This document shows, piece after piece, positions 43,235 to 50,545 of a stretch of 50,545 nucleotides of DNA (the first letter of the stretch is position 1; every line of letters starts with the position of its first letter). The stretch spans positions 1 through 50,545 of the forward strand of contig CALMZQ010000154.1 in the NCBI GenBank assembly GCA_937870915.1. Reading direction: 5' to 3'. Position numbers and translations under genes: made by a program. This DNA comes from an uncultured Ignavibacteria bacterium (GTDB lineage: Bacteria > Bacteroidota > Ignavibacteria > Kapaibacteriales > Kapaibacteriaceae). The notes beneath the pieces are model-generated. The model was not told the DNA's origin. It ran no database searches and saw only the letters and a program-made list of their open reading frames with translations.

Positions 43235-46200
43235 TTAGCGAATGAGGCTTAGTTTCCCACTCACGAAGCTGACGCCGCCGAATTCATCGGTCAAACGAAC
43301 TACAGCTTGATACATTCCGGTTGAGGCTGGGGAGCCAGCATTGTCCCGTCCGTCCCAGACAACATCAGCCGTTTGCATGTCGGTTATGCGCATAGGTCGC
43401 TCGGCGATCTGTCTGCCCTCAACGTCATATACAAGCAGCACTGCTTCGAATGGTCTAGGACTGGCATGCGTGAAACGTATTGTAGTACTCGATGAGAATG
43501 GGTTAGGGAAATTGCTGACGCCTTCGGCAGGAATCCCTTCGTCTGCCGTGACAATACGGAATGTAGTGGAGGCTTCGCTCACGTTGTTTAGGACGTCCCA
43601 AGCCTGAACATGCACGTTATGAAGACCATTCCCAAGACCAAAGATCTGCTTCTGAGCAGTGCCAGCACGACTGTTCGTAAGTGAGGTGGTGAAGTTCGGG
43701 GTTAAAATCTCTACGAGACCGCCAGAATTGAATGTGGCTTGAATATCGTGTCCAATGCCAACACCCGTAGTATTGATTCCTGTAGCATCCTCCAGATCAA
43801 CAATGAGGATAGGGTTAGGACGAACAATACCGCCTGCTAGGAATTTCCGAGAATCAAGATAGATAGAGATGGATGGGCCATCGGTCTCGGGGTCAATGAT
43901 GCTGGTAACTCCATCTACAATAACTCGATCGGTAACACCCATGGCAAATCGCTGATCTTCACTGGCAGCATAGCCATAAAGTCCAGCGGATTGCGATGAG
44001 AAGGAGATGTCCTTAGGAACAACGAATGTACCGGTGAACCGGCCGTTCTCAACCTTGAACGAACCTCTGCAGAGAGCCGGACCCGATTTTGTGAATGTAT
44101 TGACAGTGTTATAGATATCTGTGTCTATCACCGTAAGGGTTCGTTGAGCATCGAGAAGTGAGATGGTAACGTTACCGGTGAAAGAGCCATCTGTAGTGGA
44201 ATCCACTGAGCCAATGATATCGCCTTCCACAACTACGGTACCAAGGGCGGAGACTGTTACTTGTTGTCCGGCCTTTGTGATATCCTCGCCGTTAAGCTTT
44301 GTGAAGCGTACGCGCTGCTCTGGTATGAGTATACGCATGGTTGGATCGCCGAGAAGATGGAATTTCTCATCGTTGTTCCCATTCTTCTTTTGTTTCACAC
44401 GGAACATAGCCTCGCCGAGAGTTGGATATTGTCCGTTGACATCTCTTGTGAACAGATCCGTATAGAATTCTTCGTTCAACTCAGCGTTAGCTAGAGAGAA
44501 CACAACACGCGCTGCAGAGAACACACCGATAGCGCCTCCCGTCTCAAGCAGGATGAGCTCCTCTGCTCCAGATTGAAGTTCCGTCATATCCCAACGAGAG
44601 AAGTCACACGTGGCTGCCGTTAAGAAGAATGGCTTATTAACGTTTGACATAGCCTGAGGTGTTGTTTCGCGAGTAAAGATCTGCTCATGAGACCACACAC
44701 GCGGATTTCCGTGACCGATCCAGTTGAGGATCAAGGTGCCATTCGTGTTGATGGTAGACACCATATCCTGTGTTACTGTTGGTTTCCGCCTGCCACTTGC
44801 CACATTCTCTGTAGGATATTCTACCATATAGAGCTTGCGGATCTGAAACTCTTTGGGGATAAAACTTTCCGCTAGCGTTTCGTTCTGGTCCAGGTGTGTA
44901 GAGCGATCTGAGAGGCCATCTCCTTGTTGTCCGTCATCAGCAATGAGTGTGATACGAGTACGCCAATCGTCGAGTGAGGCGGCTCCCTCATAGTTGCGGA
45001 TTTTCTCGGTAAGTCTATCACCTACAGGGTCACTGGTTACGGGTAGTCTACCGAGTGCAAGTTCTGGTCGGTTGTCATTACCGGCTACACGCACAAAGAA
45101 GTCATCTGTGGTATAGGTAACCAAGCCATAGTCTTGATCATCAGGGTCGAGGCTCTCGTAAGGAATAATGAAATTGGTCTGCGAGGTTGAGATGTTTTTG
45201 TAATCAAAATGGCCATCTCCCCAGAACAGTACGGAAGATGGACGTGGTGACCAAGATGCATACGCCATGGCAATAAAGTCGCGAATGGCCGTTGGATCCT
45301 GCATACCATACGAGAACTGTGCATAGATCTCATCCGTTGTTACAACTGTAGCTCTTACGAGACCCTTGCTTGTTCGGTAATCTGCATACCGTTGTGCTGA
45401 TGCTTGCAATGACGGATGGGTGATAACTAAGAGATCGGCTGAGCGTGGTGTTGTGCTGAGGTTTGGGTAGGTAATGCGAGAGAGAGATGTGGAGCGAAGG
45501 TTTGAAGACGTAAAATACCTGCGAGACGTGGTGCCGATATCTTCACGAACAACAAACATGCCGCCCGTCTCGGATACATTCTCAATCAGCTGTGGCCGAG
45601 TGCGATCTGTTACGTCGAAACCAAAAAGATCACCGGAAAATCCGTTCACTGCGTACTCATGAACACCGGCGCCGTCCGCGGTCCAGAACTCAAATTCACC
45701 GTCTGCTGCCTGGAGCTGACGTGGATAGTGGATCTCGAACCAATCCAACATGCCGGATGATGCCTTGTCTGTGCATGAATACGCGATCTTCAGCACACTT
45801 CTTCCGTCAGAAGGAAGAACCTGTGCGCTGATCGTACCCTTACCGAAGGTGCTATAGGCGTCCATGTATTTGGGGACGGCCCGAACAATGCTCTGCGCCA
45901 CAAACGTTGCGTTTTCTGTGAACGTTGCCGTTCCCGATGTTGTGCCGCGATGGGCAACCACATAACGATACTCTACATTACCCGAGCGAACAAGTCCCGG
46001 AAGTAGAGTATTCACTACAATTGAACCTCCGTTTTCGATGGTGCGGCCAAACCAACGTCTGCCGGATCCCGACGAATATGGACTCTGGATTTCTTCTTCA
46101 TTAAACACCCGTCCGGTAACAATGGACGGCCGCGTTGTTGGTTCTAGCGAAGATCCGCTGCGGGCAGTGGCACGAAGTCCGTCTATACCACCATATGACA

Positions 46201-47191
46201 GGTAATACGCACTTACTGTAGAGTAGTGATTGATATAGTGCTCAACAGTAGATCCGCTCTTTGCCCAACCTGTAGTTGCTGAGGCATAGAAGATCACATC
46301 ACGAACGGAGCCATCCCCATTTGTTCGTACGATGATGGGTTGTTCGCGTAAGGTGCTGGACGCAGCTGAGTCCACGGGCTCAGGCAGTTCCATTCCGCCC
46401 CTTCCAAATACACGGATCGACCGTGCGGAGGCAGCATCTGTTGGAACACCGGCATTACGCAACTGGTCGGATGTAACGCGGTAAATCCCTTCCCTATCAA
46501 TGGTCATTCGCAACATGTTGTTGAATGATTCAATGGCCTGCACAGATTCTCCCTTGACCAAACGATCAACCGAACGAGATATCTGCCAAGGGGCTTGGGG
46601 GTTCAAAACGTCAAGTGTAGATAGCGTACGAGCTGTTCCAACACCTGATCCGCTGAACGTCAGTTCGAGGTCCACATTTCGCGTAATCGTGGTCCGAGCG
46701 TTCTCCCTCGACGCTACAACGATCGTCACCCTTGCAATGTGCCTGTCGCCGGCAATACCATCATAGGCTACAGTTACGCGCTCCGTGAGGGGGCGGGGTG
46801 CGCGAATTCGCGCGTCGGCGTCGCGTTGCTCTACGGTGAATGGTAGGCTCGACCCAAGAGTGAACGTACGCACGTCATTTCGGTTGAGTCGGAATCCATT
46901 CGGACCCGGGACGATAACATCTACGGACACGGTCCATTGTATTGTGCTGCCGTCTGCCGAGACATGAATTTGCGCGCCATCGATCACAGGACGTACTGAT
47001 TTGCCATCAGTGGCTACCACAGTGTCCCACGATCTAATCGATGGAACGTAGGTGAAGCTCAAAGCCTTGGTCGATCGGTCGCGTACAGTGAACCCCTTCG
47101 GTACGCGCGCTACCAATGTTGTTGGAACCACGATCAGTGCCAGAACAAGGAGGCAGATCATTCGGTTTACCAAACGGATGGGATGGGTCAT
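43235..47191 (-). CDS. porU: Type IX secretion system sortase PorU (C25 cysteine peptidase)
   Basis: 1318 residues from the ATG at 47189-47191 (MTHPIRLVNRM then a hydrophobic signal LLVLALIVVPTTLVA). A longer open frame exists, but it runs through the tRNA-Gly gene and its terminator. The N-terminal region (about 25-540) is the usual PorU beta-rich part. The gingipain-like C25 domain follows (LLVITHPSL, FWGDGHFDYKN, LALGRLPV, NWIGHGNPRVWSHE with His827, LTAATCDFSRWD with Cys862, HLLGDPTMRIL). The C-terminus has an Ig-like/FlgD-type domain opening NFPNPFSSSTTIRF. PorU cleaves the CTD signal of cargo and attaches it to surface lipopolysaccharide. Confidence 0.93.
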   Translation of the reverse strand: MTHPIRLVNRMICLLVLALIVVPTTLVARVPKGFTVRDRSTKALSFTYVPSIRSWDTVVATDGKSVRPVIDGAQIHVSADGSTIQWTVSVDVIVPGPNGFRLNRNDVRTFTLGSSLPFTVEQRDADARIRAPRPLTERVTVAYDGIAGDRHIARVTIVVASRENARTTITRNVDLELTFSGSGVGTARTLSTLDVLNPQAPWQISRSVDRLVKGESVQAIESFNNMLRMTIDREGIYRVTSDQLRNAGVPTDAASARSIRVFGRGGMELPEPVDSAASSTLREQPIIVRTNGDGSVRDVIFYASATTGWAKSGSTVEHYINHYSTVSAYYLSYGGIDGLRATARSGSSLEPTTRPSIVTGRVFNEEEIQSPYSSGSGRRWFGRTIENGGSIVVNTLLPGLVRSGNVEYRYVVAHRGTTSGTATFTENATFVAQSIVRAVPKYMDAYSTFGKGTISAQVLPSDGRSVLKIAYSCTDKASSGMLDWFEIHYPRQLQAADGEFEFWTADGAGVHEYAVNGFSGDLFGFDVTDRTRPQLIENVSETGGMFVVREDIGTTSRRYFTSSNLRSTSLSRITYPNLSTTPRSADLLVITHPSLQASAQRYADYRTSKGLVRATVVTTDEIYAQFSYGMQDPTAIRDFIAMAYASWSPRPSSVLFWGDGHFDYKNISTSQTNFIIPYESLDPDDQDYGLVTYTTDDFFVRVAGNDNRPELALGRLPVTSDPVGDRLTEKIRNYEGAASLDDWRTRITLIADDGQQGDGLSDRSTHLDQNETLAESFIPKEFQIRKLYMVEYPTENVASGRRKPTVTQDMVSTINTNGTLILNWIGHGNPRVWSHEQIFTRETTPQAMSNVNKPFFLTAATCDFSRWDMTELQSGAEELILLETGGAIGVFSAARVVFSLANAELNEEFYTDLFTRDVNGQYPTLGEAMFRVKQKKNGNNDEKFHLLGDPTMRILIPEQRVRFTKLNGEDITKAGQQVTVSALGTVVVEGDIIGSVDSTTDGSFTGNVTISLLDAQRTLTVIDTDIYNTVNTFTKSGPALCRGSFKVENGRFTGTFVVPKDISFSSQSAGLYGYAASEDQRFAMGVTDRVIVDGVTSIIDPETDGPSISIYLDSRKFLAGGIVRPNPILIVDLEDATGINTTGVGIGHDIQATFNSGGLVEILTPNFTTSLTNSRAGTAQKQIFGLGNGLHNVHVQAWDVLNNVSEASTTFRIVTADEGIPAEGVSNFPNPFSSSTTIRFTHASPRPFEAVLLVYDVEGRQIAERPMRITDMQTADVVWDGRDNAGSPASTGMYQAVVRLTDEFGGVSFVSGKLSLIR

Positions 47192-47302
47192 GCTTGGAAC
47201 TGAATCAGGTGTGCGAAGTACAACGATATCGGTTGCTCCAGCACTAGAGACGCTGGACCTCACATGTATTGTGTCTAATGACACGCTAAAGTTACGCGGG
47301 AT

Positions 47303-47346
47303 AAAAAAATGCCTCGCCATCAGGGGGGAATGAGATGGCAAGGCAT
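47303..47346 (-). terminator. Rho-independent terminator of the tRNA-Gly transcript
   Basis: A 13-bp stem with one wobble (47309-47321 with 47334-47346) and a 12-base loop is followed on the minus strand by seven T. It separates the tRNA from porU, whose promoter must lie between 47192 and about 47300 (a partial element TAACTTTA is at 47287-47294). Confidence 0.9.
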
Positions 47347-47380
47347 GCAGCATAAAGAGGAAGTGACGACTCGCGTCGTC

Positions 47381-47455
<75 letters not shown>

Positions 47456-47548
47456 TAAGAACAGTACAAAACTACGCCTGTGGGGTGGCATAGTCAATGC
47501 CTTTTTTGAACCGTCGTCGTAACCCCTAGTCTCTACCCATTGTTAGCA

Positions 47549-47569
47549 CTATCCACAGGGTTATCCACA
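47549..47569 (+). promoter_or_regulatory. Two DnaA-box-like sites in the tRNA-lipB gap
   Basis: TTATCCACA (47561-47569) matches the consensus DnaA box exactly and CTATCCACA (47549-47557) has one mismatch; both are on the same strand, 12 bases apart. The surrounding gap (47456-47738, 283 bases) holds no gene. No dnaA or dnaN is nearby, and only the region from 47680 is AT-rich, so an origin is not claimed. Confidence 0.45.
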
Positions 47570-47690
47570 GGGGGCTTCACCTAGCCAAAAACGTGAAAAC
47601 AGGCGTGGCTCCAAGCTTTCCCCTCGATCACACCCTACAACCCACGCCGAACGCCGTACTCATGTATCCGTTTCGACCCATTTTCTCCCT

Positions 47691-47730
47691 CTAACTATCT
47701 ACCAATCTAACATTCTAACTATCTTCTTTT
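47691..47730 (-). repeat. Degenerate 8-bp tandem repeat downstream of lipB
   Basis: The stretch divides into octamers CTAACTAT, CTACCAAT, CTAACATT, CTAACTAT and CTTCTTTT, ending eight bases before the lipB stop codon region. The same period and the CTA word recur in the terminal repeat of this window. Confidence 0.65.
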
Positions 47731-47738
47731 CCAATCTC

Positions 47739-48374
47739 TTACAGGGCTTTGCCGAAGTTCTTTCTAAAGGCCTCGATAATTCTCGTACGTAGTTCGTGCA
47801 TTTCGATCGCGCGTCGGGTTTCTGCTTCTAAGGAGGTCACTCCCTTGTCACGGATCCCGCATGGAACAATCGCATCAAACAAACCGAGGTCATTATTGAC
47901 ATTAAGGGCAAAACCGTGCGAGGTGATCCATCGGCTGCAATGAATGCCGATAGCGCAGATTTTACGGGTGCCATCAATCCACACACCGGTCAGTCCGTCC
48001 ACCCTGCCCCCTACCACCTCATACTCACTGAGAACATCAATAATACTTTGTTCGATGGTTCTCAAAAACCAATGAAGGTCTGGTTTTGTGCGAGTGAGGT
48101 TGAAGATTGGGTAGCCAACGAGCTGACCCGGGTTATGAACGGTTGCCTCTCCCCCTCTGTTAATTTTGATGACATCTACGTGTTGTTGCTTGAGCATGTC
48201 TGCATCCATCACAACACCTCCCTCCTGCGTTGTACGGCCGAGGGTGATCACCGGTGGATGTTCGCACAAGACGAGCGTATCGGGGTGGTCTGAACGCAGA
48301 ATGGCGTCGACAAGCTCTCGCTGCCGACGCCACGCTTCGTTAAAATCTATCAAGCCCCAATCTTGAATGATCAT
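47739..48374 (-). CDS. lipB: Octanoyl-[acyl-carrier-protein]:protein N-octanoyltransferase
   Basis: 211 residues from the ATG at 48372-48374; the longer frame lies within lpdA. LCEHPPVITLGR, NRGGEATVHNPGQLVGYPI, GVWIDGTRKICAIGI (Lys138) and the catalytic Cys172 of PCGI are the LipB signatures (Cys/Lys dyad). It moves octanoyl from acyl carrier protein to the lipoyl domains of E2 and GcvH. The usual LipB motif has His-Gly-Pro-Gly-Gln; here it is His-Asn-Pro-Gly-Gln. It follows lpdA by 4 bases and would be cotranscribed. Confidence 0.95.
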   Translation of the reverse strand: MIIQDWGLIDFNEAWRRQRELVDAILRSDHPDTLVLCEHPPVITLGRTTQEGGVVMDADMLKQQHVDVIKINRGGEATVHNPGQLVGYPIFNLTRTKPDLHWFLRTIEQSIIDVLSEYEVVGGRVDGLTGVWIDGTRKICAIGIHCSRWITSHGFALNVNNDLGLFDAIVPCGIRDKGVTSLEAETRRAIEMHELRTRIIEAFRKNFGKAL

Positions 48375-48378
48375 GGGA

Positions 48379-49782
48379 TCAGAGGTTGACGCACTCACCG
48401 TACGCCAATGCCGCGGATTCCATAATGGCCTCGCCAAGCGTAGGGTGTGCATGTACGGTCTTGAAGATCGATTGTCCGGTTGCACCAAGAGTACGCGCCA
48501 GACCAATCTCATTGATGAGCTCTGTTACATCCGGACCGATCATGTGGGCACCCAGTACTTCACCGTACTTGGCGTCAAAGACCAGCTTCACAAATCCTTG
48601 TGCCTTACCAATGCCGTGTGCCTTGCCGTTTGCCGTGAACGGGAACTTGCCAACCTTGACCTCATAGCCGGCTTCTTTAGCCTTCTTCTCGGTGAGACCA
48701 ATGCTAGCAACCTGCGGCTGACAATACGTACAGCCGGGGATATTCGAAAAGTCCACGCCGTCTGTGTGATGTCCGGCAATGTGTTCAGCCGCTACGATGC
48801 CCTCTGCAGAGGCTTTGTGAGCAAGCCACGGGGCTCCTGCCACGTCGCCAATTGCGTAGATGTTTGGAACATTGGTGCGGCAATACTTATCAACCGTGAT
48901 CCACCCGCGCTCAAGAGTAACACCAACATTTTCAAGGCCGATATTCTCAATGTTGCCTTGAACACCAATGGCGTTAAGTCCAAGTTCAGCGGTAAGGGTC
49001 TCCTTGGTCCCATCCTTCTTTTCGATAACAACCTCAACGCCCTTACCCTTCTTCTTTGCAGACACAACCTTAGCCTCGGTGATGATTTTCATTCCATCAC
49101 GTTCAAACGTTTTGCGGAGTTCCTTTGATACATCTTCGTCTTCTACCGGCAGAATACGATCAAGCATTTCGATCACGGTCACTTCTGTTCCGAAGGACTT
49201 ATAGAAATACGCGAACTCAATACCGATAGCACCGGCACCCATGACGATGAGCGACTTTGGAGTCTTTTGCTGAAGCATTGCTTCGGTAGACGTAAGGATG
49301 AACTCGCGGTCTACGTCGATCCCAGGGATCTGACGAGGACGTGCACCAGTTGCGATCATAATGGTCTTCACCGTCACTATGTCCGTTACGGTACCGGCTT
49401 CATCTTTTACTTCCACCGTGGTGTTGTTCTTAATCGTACCCCATCCCTTGATCAACGTCACCTTATGCTTCTTAAGAAGGAAGGAAACGCCACTGCTCAT
49501 TTTGTCGGCTACTCCACGCGAGCGAGCGATCACCTTCGGGAAGTCAACATCAATCTGCTTTAGGCCAAATCCATAGTCCTCAGCATGCTGAAGGAAGTTC
49601 ATGTATTCGGCATTCTTCAAGAGGGACTTCGATGGGATACATCCCCAATTGAGGCATACTCCACCGAGACGATCACGCTCGATACAGGCCACTTTTAGGC
49701 CCAATTGCGAGGCTCGGATGGCTGCTACGTATCCTCCGGGACCGGAGCCGATGACAACAAGATCGAACGAATGTTGGTTCAT
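48379..49782 (-). CDS. lpdA: Dihydrolipoyl dehydrogenase (E3)
   Basis: 467 residues from the ATG at 49780-49782, which places the FAD motif VVIGSGPGGYVAA at residues 9-21. The redox disulphide is GGVCLNWGCIPSK (Cys43, Cys48), the NAD-binding site MGAGAIGIEFAYFYKSFG, the second FAD motif NIYAIGDVAG and the C-terminal dimer active-site motif HAHPTLGEA. It reoxidises dihydrolipoamide of 2-oxoacid dehydrogenase and glycine cleavage complexes. It is the first gene of the lpdA-lipB operon, which serves the fused E1 at 12101-14149 functionally, though they are not linked. Confidence 0.96.
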   Translation of the reverse strand: MNQHSFDLVVIGSGPGGYVAAIRASQLGLKVACIERDRLGGVCLNWGCIPSKSLLKNAEYMNFLQHAEDYGFGLKQIDVDFPKVIARSRGVADKMSSGVSFLLKKHKVTLIKGWGTIKNNTTVEVKDEAGTVTDIVTVKTIMIATGARPRQIPGIDVDREFILTSTEAMLQQKTPKSLIVMGAGAIGIEFAYFYKSFGTEVTVIEMLDRILPVEDEDVSKELRKTFERDGMKIITEAKVVSAKKKGKGVEVVIEKKDGTKETLTAELGLNAIGVQGNIENIGLENVGVTLERGWITVDKYCRTNVPNIYAIGDVAGAPWLAHKASAEGIVAAEHIAGHHTDGVDFSNIPGCTYCQPQVASIGLTEKKAKEAGYEVKVGKFPFTANGKAHGIGKAQGFVKLVFDAKYGEVLGAHMIGPDVTELINEIGLARTLGATGQSIFKTVHAHPTLGEAIMESAALAYGECVNL

Positions 49783-49824
49783 AAGGAAAGGAAACGGTGT
49801 GATTGGTGAGAACGGTGTGAACAG

Positions 49825-49832
49825 CAAAAATA
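49825..49832 (-). promoter_or_regulatory. -7 element of a promoter for lpdA-lipB
   Basis: TATTTTTG on the minus strand matches TAnnTTTG exactly, 42 bases before the lpdA ATG. The nearest TTG is only 15 bases further upstream, so the -33 element is not convincing. Confidence 0.4.
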
Positions 49833-49970
49833 CGAGAACCTTGGCCTCAAAATGCCCCCTAAAAACAAGGATTGTATGAGGTCTGACTACGACGTATGTT
49901 CCCGACCAATGGTTCGGCCAATCCTTGCCGGACGCTGTCTCCGTTTAACTTCATTCTGGGGAGGTAATGC

Positions 49971-50393
49971 ATGAACAGAGCAACAATCATTTCCATCATC
50001 ACTGGTGGAATTGTCTATTGGGCCCTTGAGGGTTTATGGATGGGATTTGTGATGATGGATCACTATCAGGCGGCATGGGCTCCCTATGCATCAGTAATGA
50101 ACTCCATGGCGGATGGTAATCCTGCGATGTGGTTGATTACAACCATGATCACAGCTGCATTGTTGATGTGGGTCACAAAACGAGGTGAGGTATCTGTTCG
50201 CAGCACGGCAACCGTGGGTGCCATCATGCTCGCAACGTTCACGTTCATGATGGAATTCAGCATGAACATGTACTTTAAGGACTACCCTTTTATCCCCACA
50301 TCACTCATTTCCGTAGCCTGGGAATTTGTAGCAGGCGGCCTCACCGGCGCTGCAATGGGCTTCATCTACAGCAAGCTCAACAAATCCGCGTAA
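49971..50393 (+). CDS. Small integral membrane protein of unknown function
   Basis: 140 residues behind a strong ribosome site (GGGGAGG, 6-7 bases before the ATG). Four hydrophobic segments are seen: about 5-28 (ATIISIITGGIVYWALEGLWMGFVM), 50-68 (AMWLITTMITAALLMWV), 80-100 (TATVGAIMLATFTFMMEFSM) and 112-135 (LISVAWEFVAGGLTGAAMGFIY). Many Met residues and a conserved-looking WALEGLWMG motif are present. I cannot name the family with confidence; DUF1761-like proteins have a similar four-helix layout. It stands alone, with its own terminator. Confidence 0.7.
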   Translation: MNRATIISIITGGIVYWALEGLWMGFVMMDHYQAAWAPYASVMNSMADGNPAMWLITTMITAALLMWVTKRGEVSVRSTATVGAIMLATFTFMMEFSMNMYFKDYPFIPTSLISVAWEFVAGGLTGAAMGFIYSKLNKSA

Positions 50394-50420
50394 CGCTCAG
50401 ACATCATTGATCAAACGAAA

Positions 50421-50460
50421 AGAGCCCGTCCCCCACAAGGAGACGGGCTCTCTCAATTTT
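50421..50460 (+). terminator. Rho-independent terminator after the small membrane protein
   Basis: AGAGCCCGTC (50421-50430) and GACGGGCTCT (50442-50451) form a perfect 10-bp stem followed by CTCAATTTT. Confidence 0.85.
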
Positions 50461-50545
50461 CTCTAGCACTCTAGCACTCTAGCACTCTAGCACTCTAGCA
50501 CTCTAGCACTCTAGCACTCTAGCACTCTAGCACTCTAGCACTCTA
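50461..50545 (+). repeat. Perfect 8-bp tandem repeat (CTCTAGCA) running out of the window
   Basis: About 10.6 perfect copies of CTCTAGCA begin directly after the terminator T-run and continue to the last base of the window, so the true length is unknown. No interruptions are seen. Confidence 0.97.

Noticed and set aside
47456-47738. Replication origin in the tRNA-lipB gap
   Set aside because: Only two DnaA-like boxes, no dnaA/dnaN/gidA neighbours and no long AT-rich unwinding element; kept only as a possible DnaA-binding site.
48367-49128. Plus-strand open frame of 253 codons opposite lpdA
   Set aside because: It lies entirely opposite the conserved lpdA reading frame and shows no family motif.

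Overview
The window looks like a chromosome segment of an FCB-group bacterium (Bacteroidota in the wide sense). The Kapabacteria/Ignavibacteria side is my best guess, but sequence reading alone cannot fix the lineage. The evidence is a type IX secretion system (porU-porV), at least seven secreted proteins ending in T9SS-type C-terminal domains, Bacteroidota-style promoters (TTG-N19-21-TAnnTTTG), weak or absent Shine-Dalgarno sequences before many genes, a fused E1 alpha/beta dehydrogenase and a PorE-like OmpA protein.

Layout. Bases 1-102 are the 3' end of msrB. Bases 195-6762 (minus) are a tolC-tetR-MFP-RND tripartite efflux operon with a promoter overlapped by two TGAC-N5-GTCA palindromes. 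Bases 6923-9950 (minus) hold a GmhB-like HAD phosphatase and two tandem SGNH-like secreted paralogues, one lacking the presumed catalytic His. A UvrD-type helicase and a fused 2-oxoacid dehydrogenase E1 follow. Bases 14255-22621 (plus) carry secreted T9SS cargo around glyA, which has an unusual C-terminal extension, a heptamer repeat against its start codon, and a second, internally deleted 3' copy on the far side of an Asp-box cargo gene. Bases 22704-25360 (minus) are a beta-barrel protein and another cargo protein. Bases 25465-28136 (minus) are rplS, cinA and tsaD. Back-to-back promoters separate rplS from a PorE-like OmpA protein (plus), followed by an EF-G2-type GTPase. Bases 32655-39765 (minus) hold a small secreted protein, a cohesin-like lipoprotein and a 1867-residue mosaic cargo protein containing FG-GAP, VWA, cohesin-like and dockerin-like modules. 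Then come pruA, a DedA protein (plus), porV-porU (minus), tRNA-Gly(GCC), lipB-lpdA (minus) and a small four-helix membrane protein. The window ends inside an 8-bp tandem repeat.

How it works together. The main theme is the cell surface. PorU and PorV would mature and attach the CTD proteins, the OmpA/PD40/CRD protein may tie the secretion machine to peptidoglycan, and a cohesin lipoprotein lies directly downstream of a dockerin-bearing cargo protein, which suggests a surface assembly. The E1, lipB and lpdA genes belong to lipoate-dependent 2-oxoacid oxidation.

The most unusual signals are the cohesin/dockerin neighbour pair, the glyA 3'-end duplication with many synonymous differences, and a strongly over-represented word (GGTAAGGGGC, core AAGGGGC) scattered through genes on both strands.
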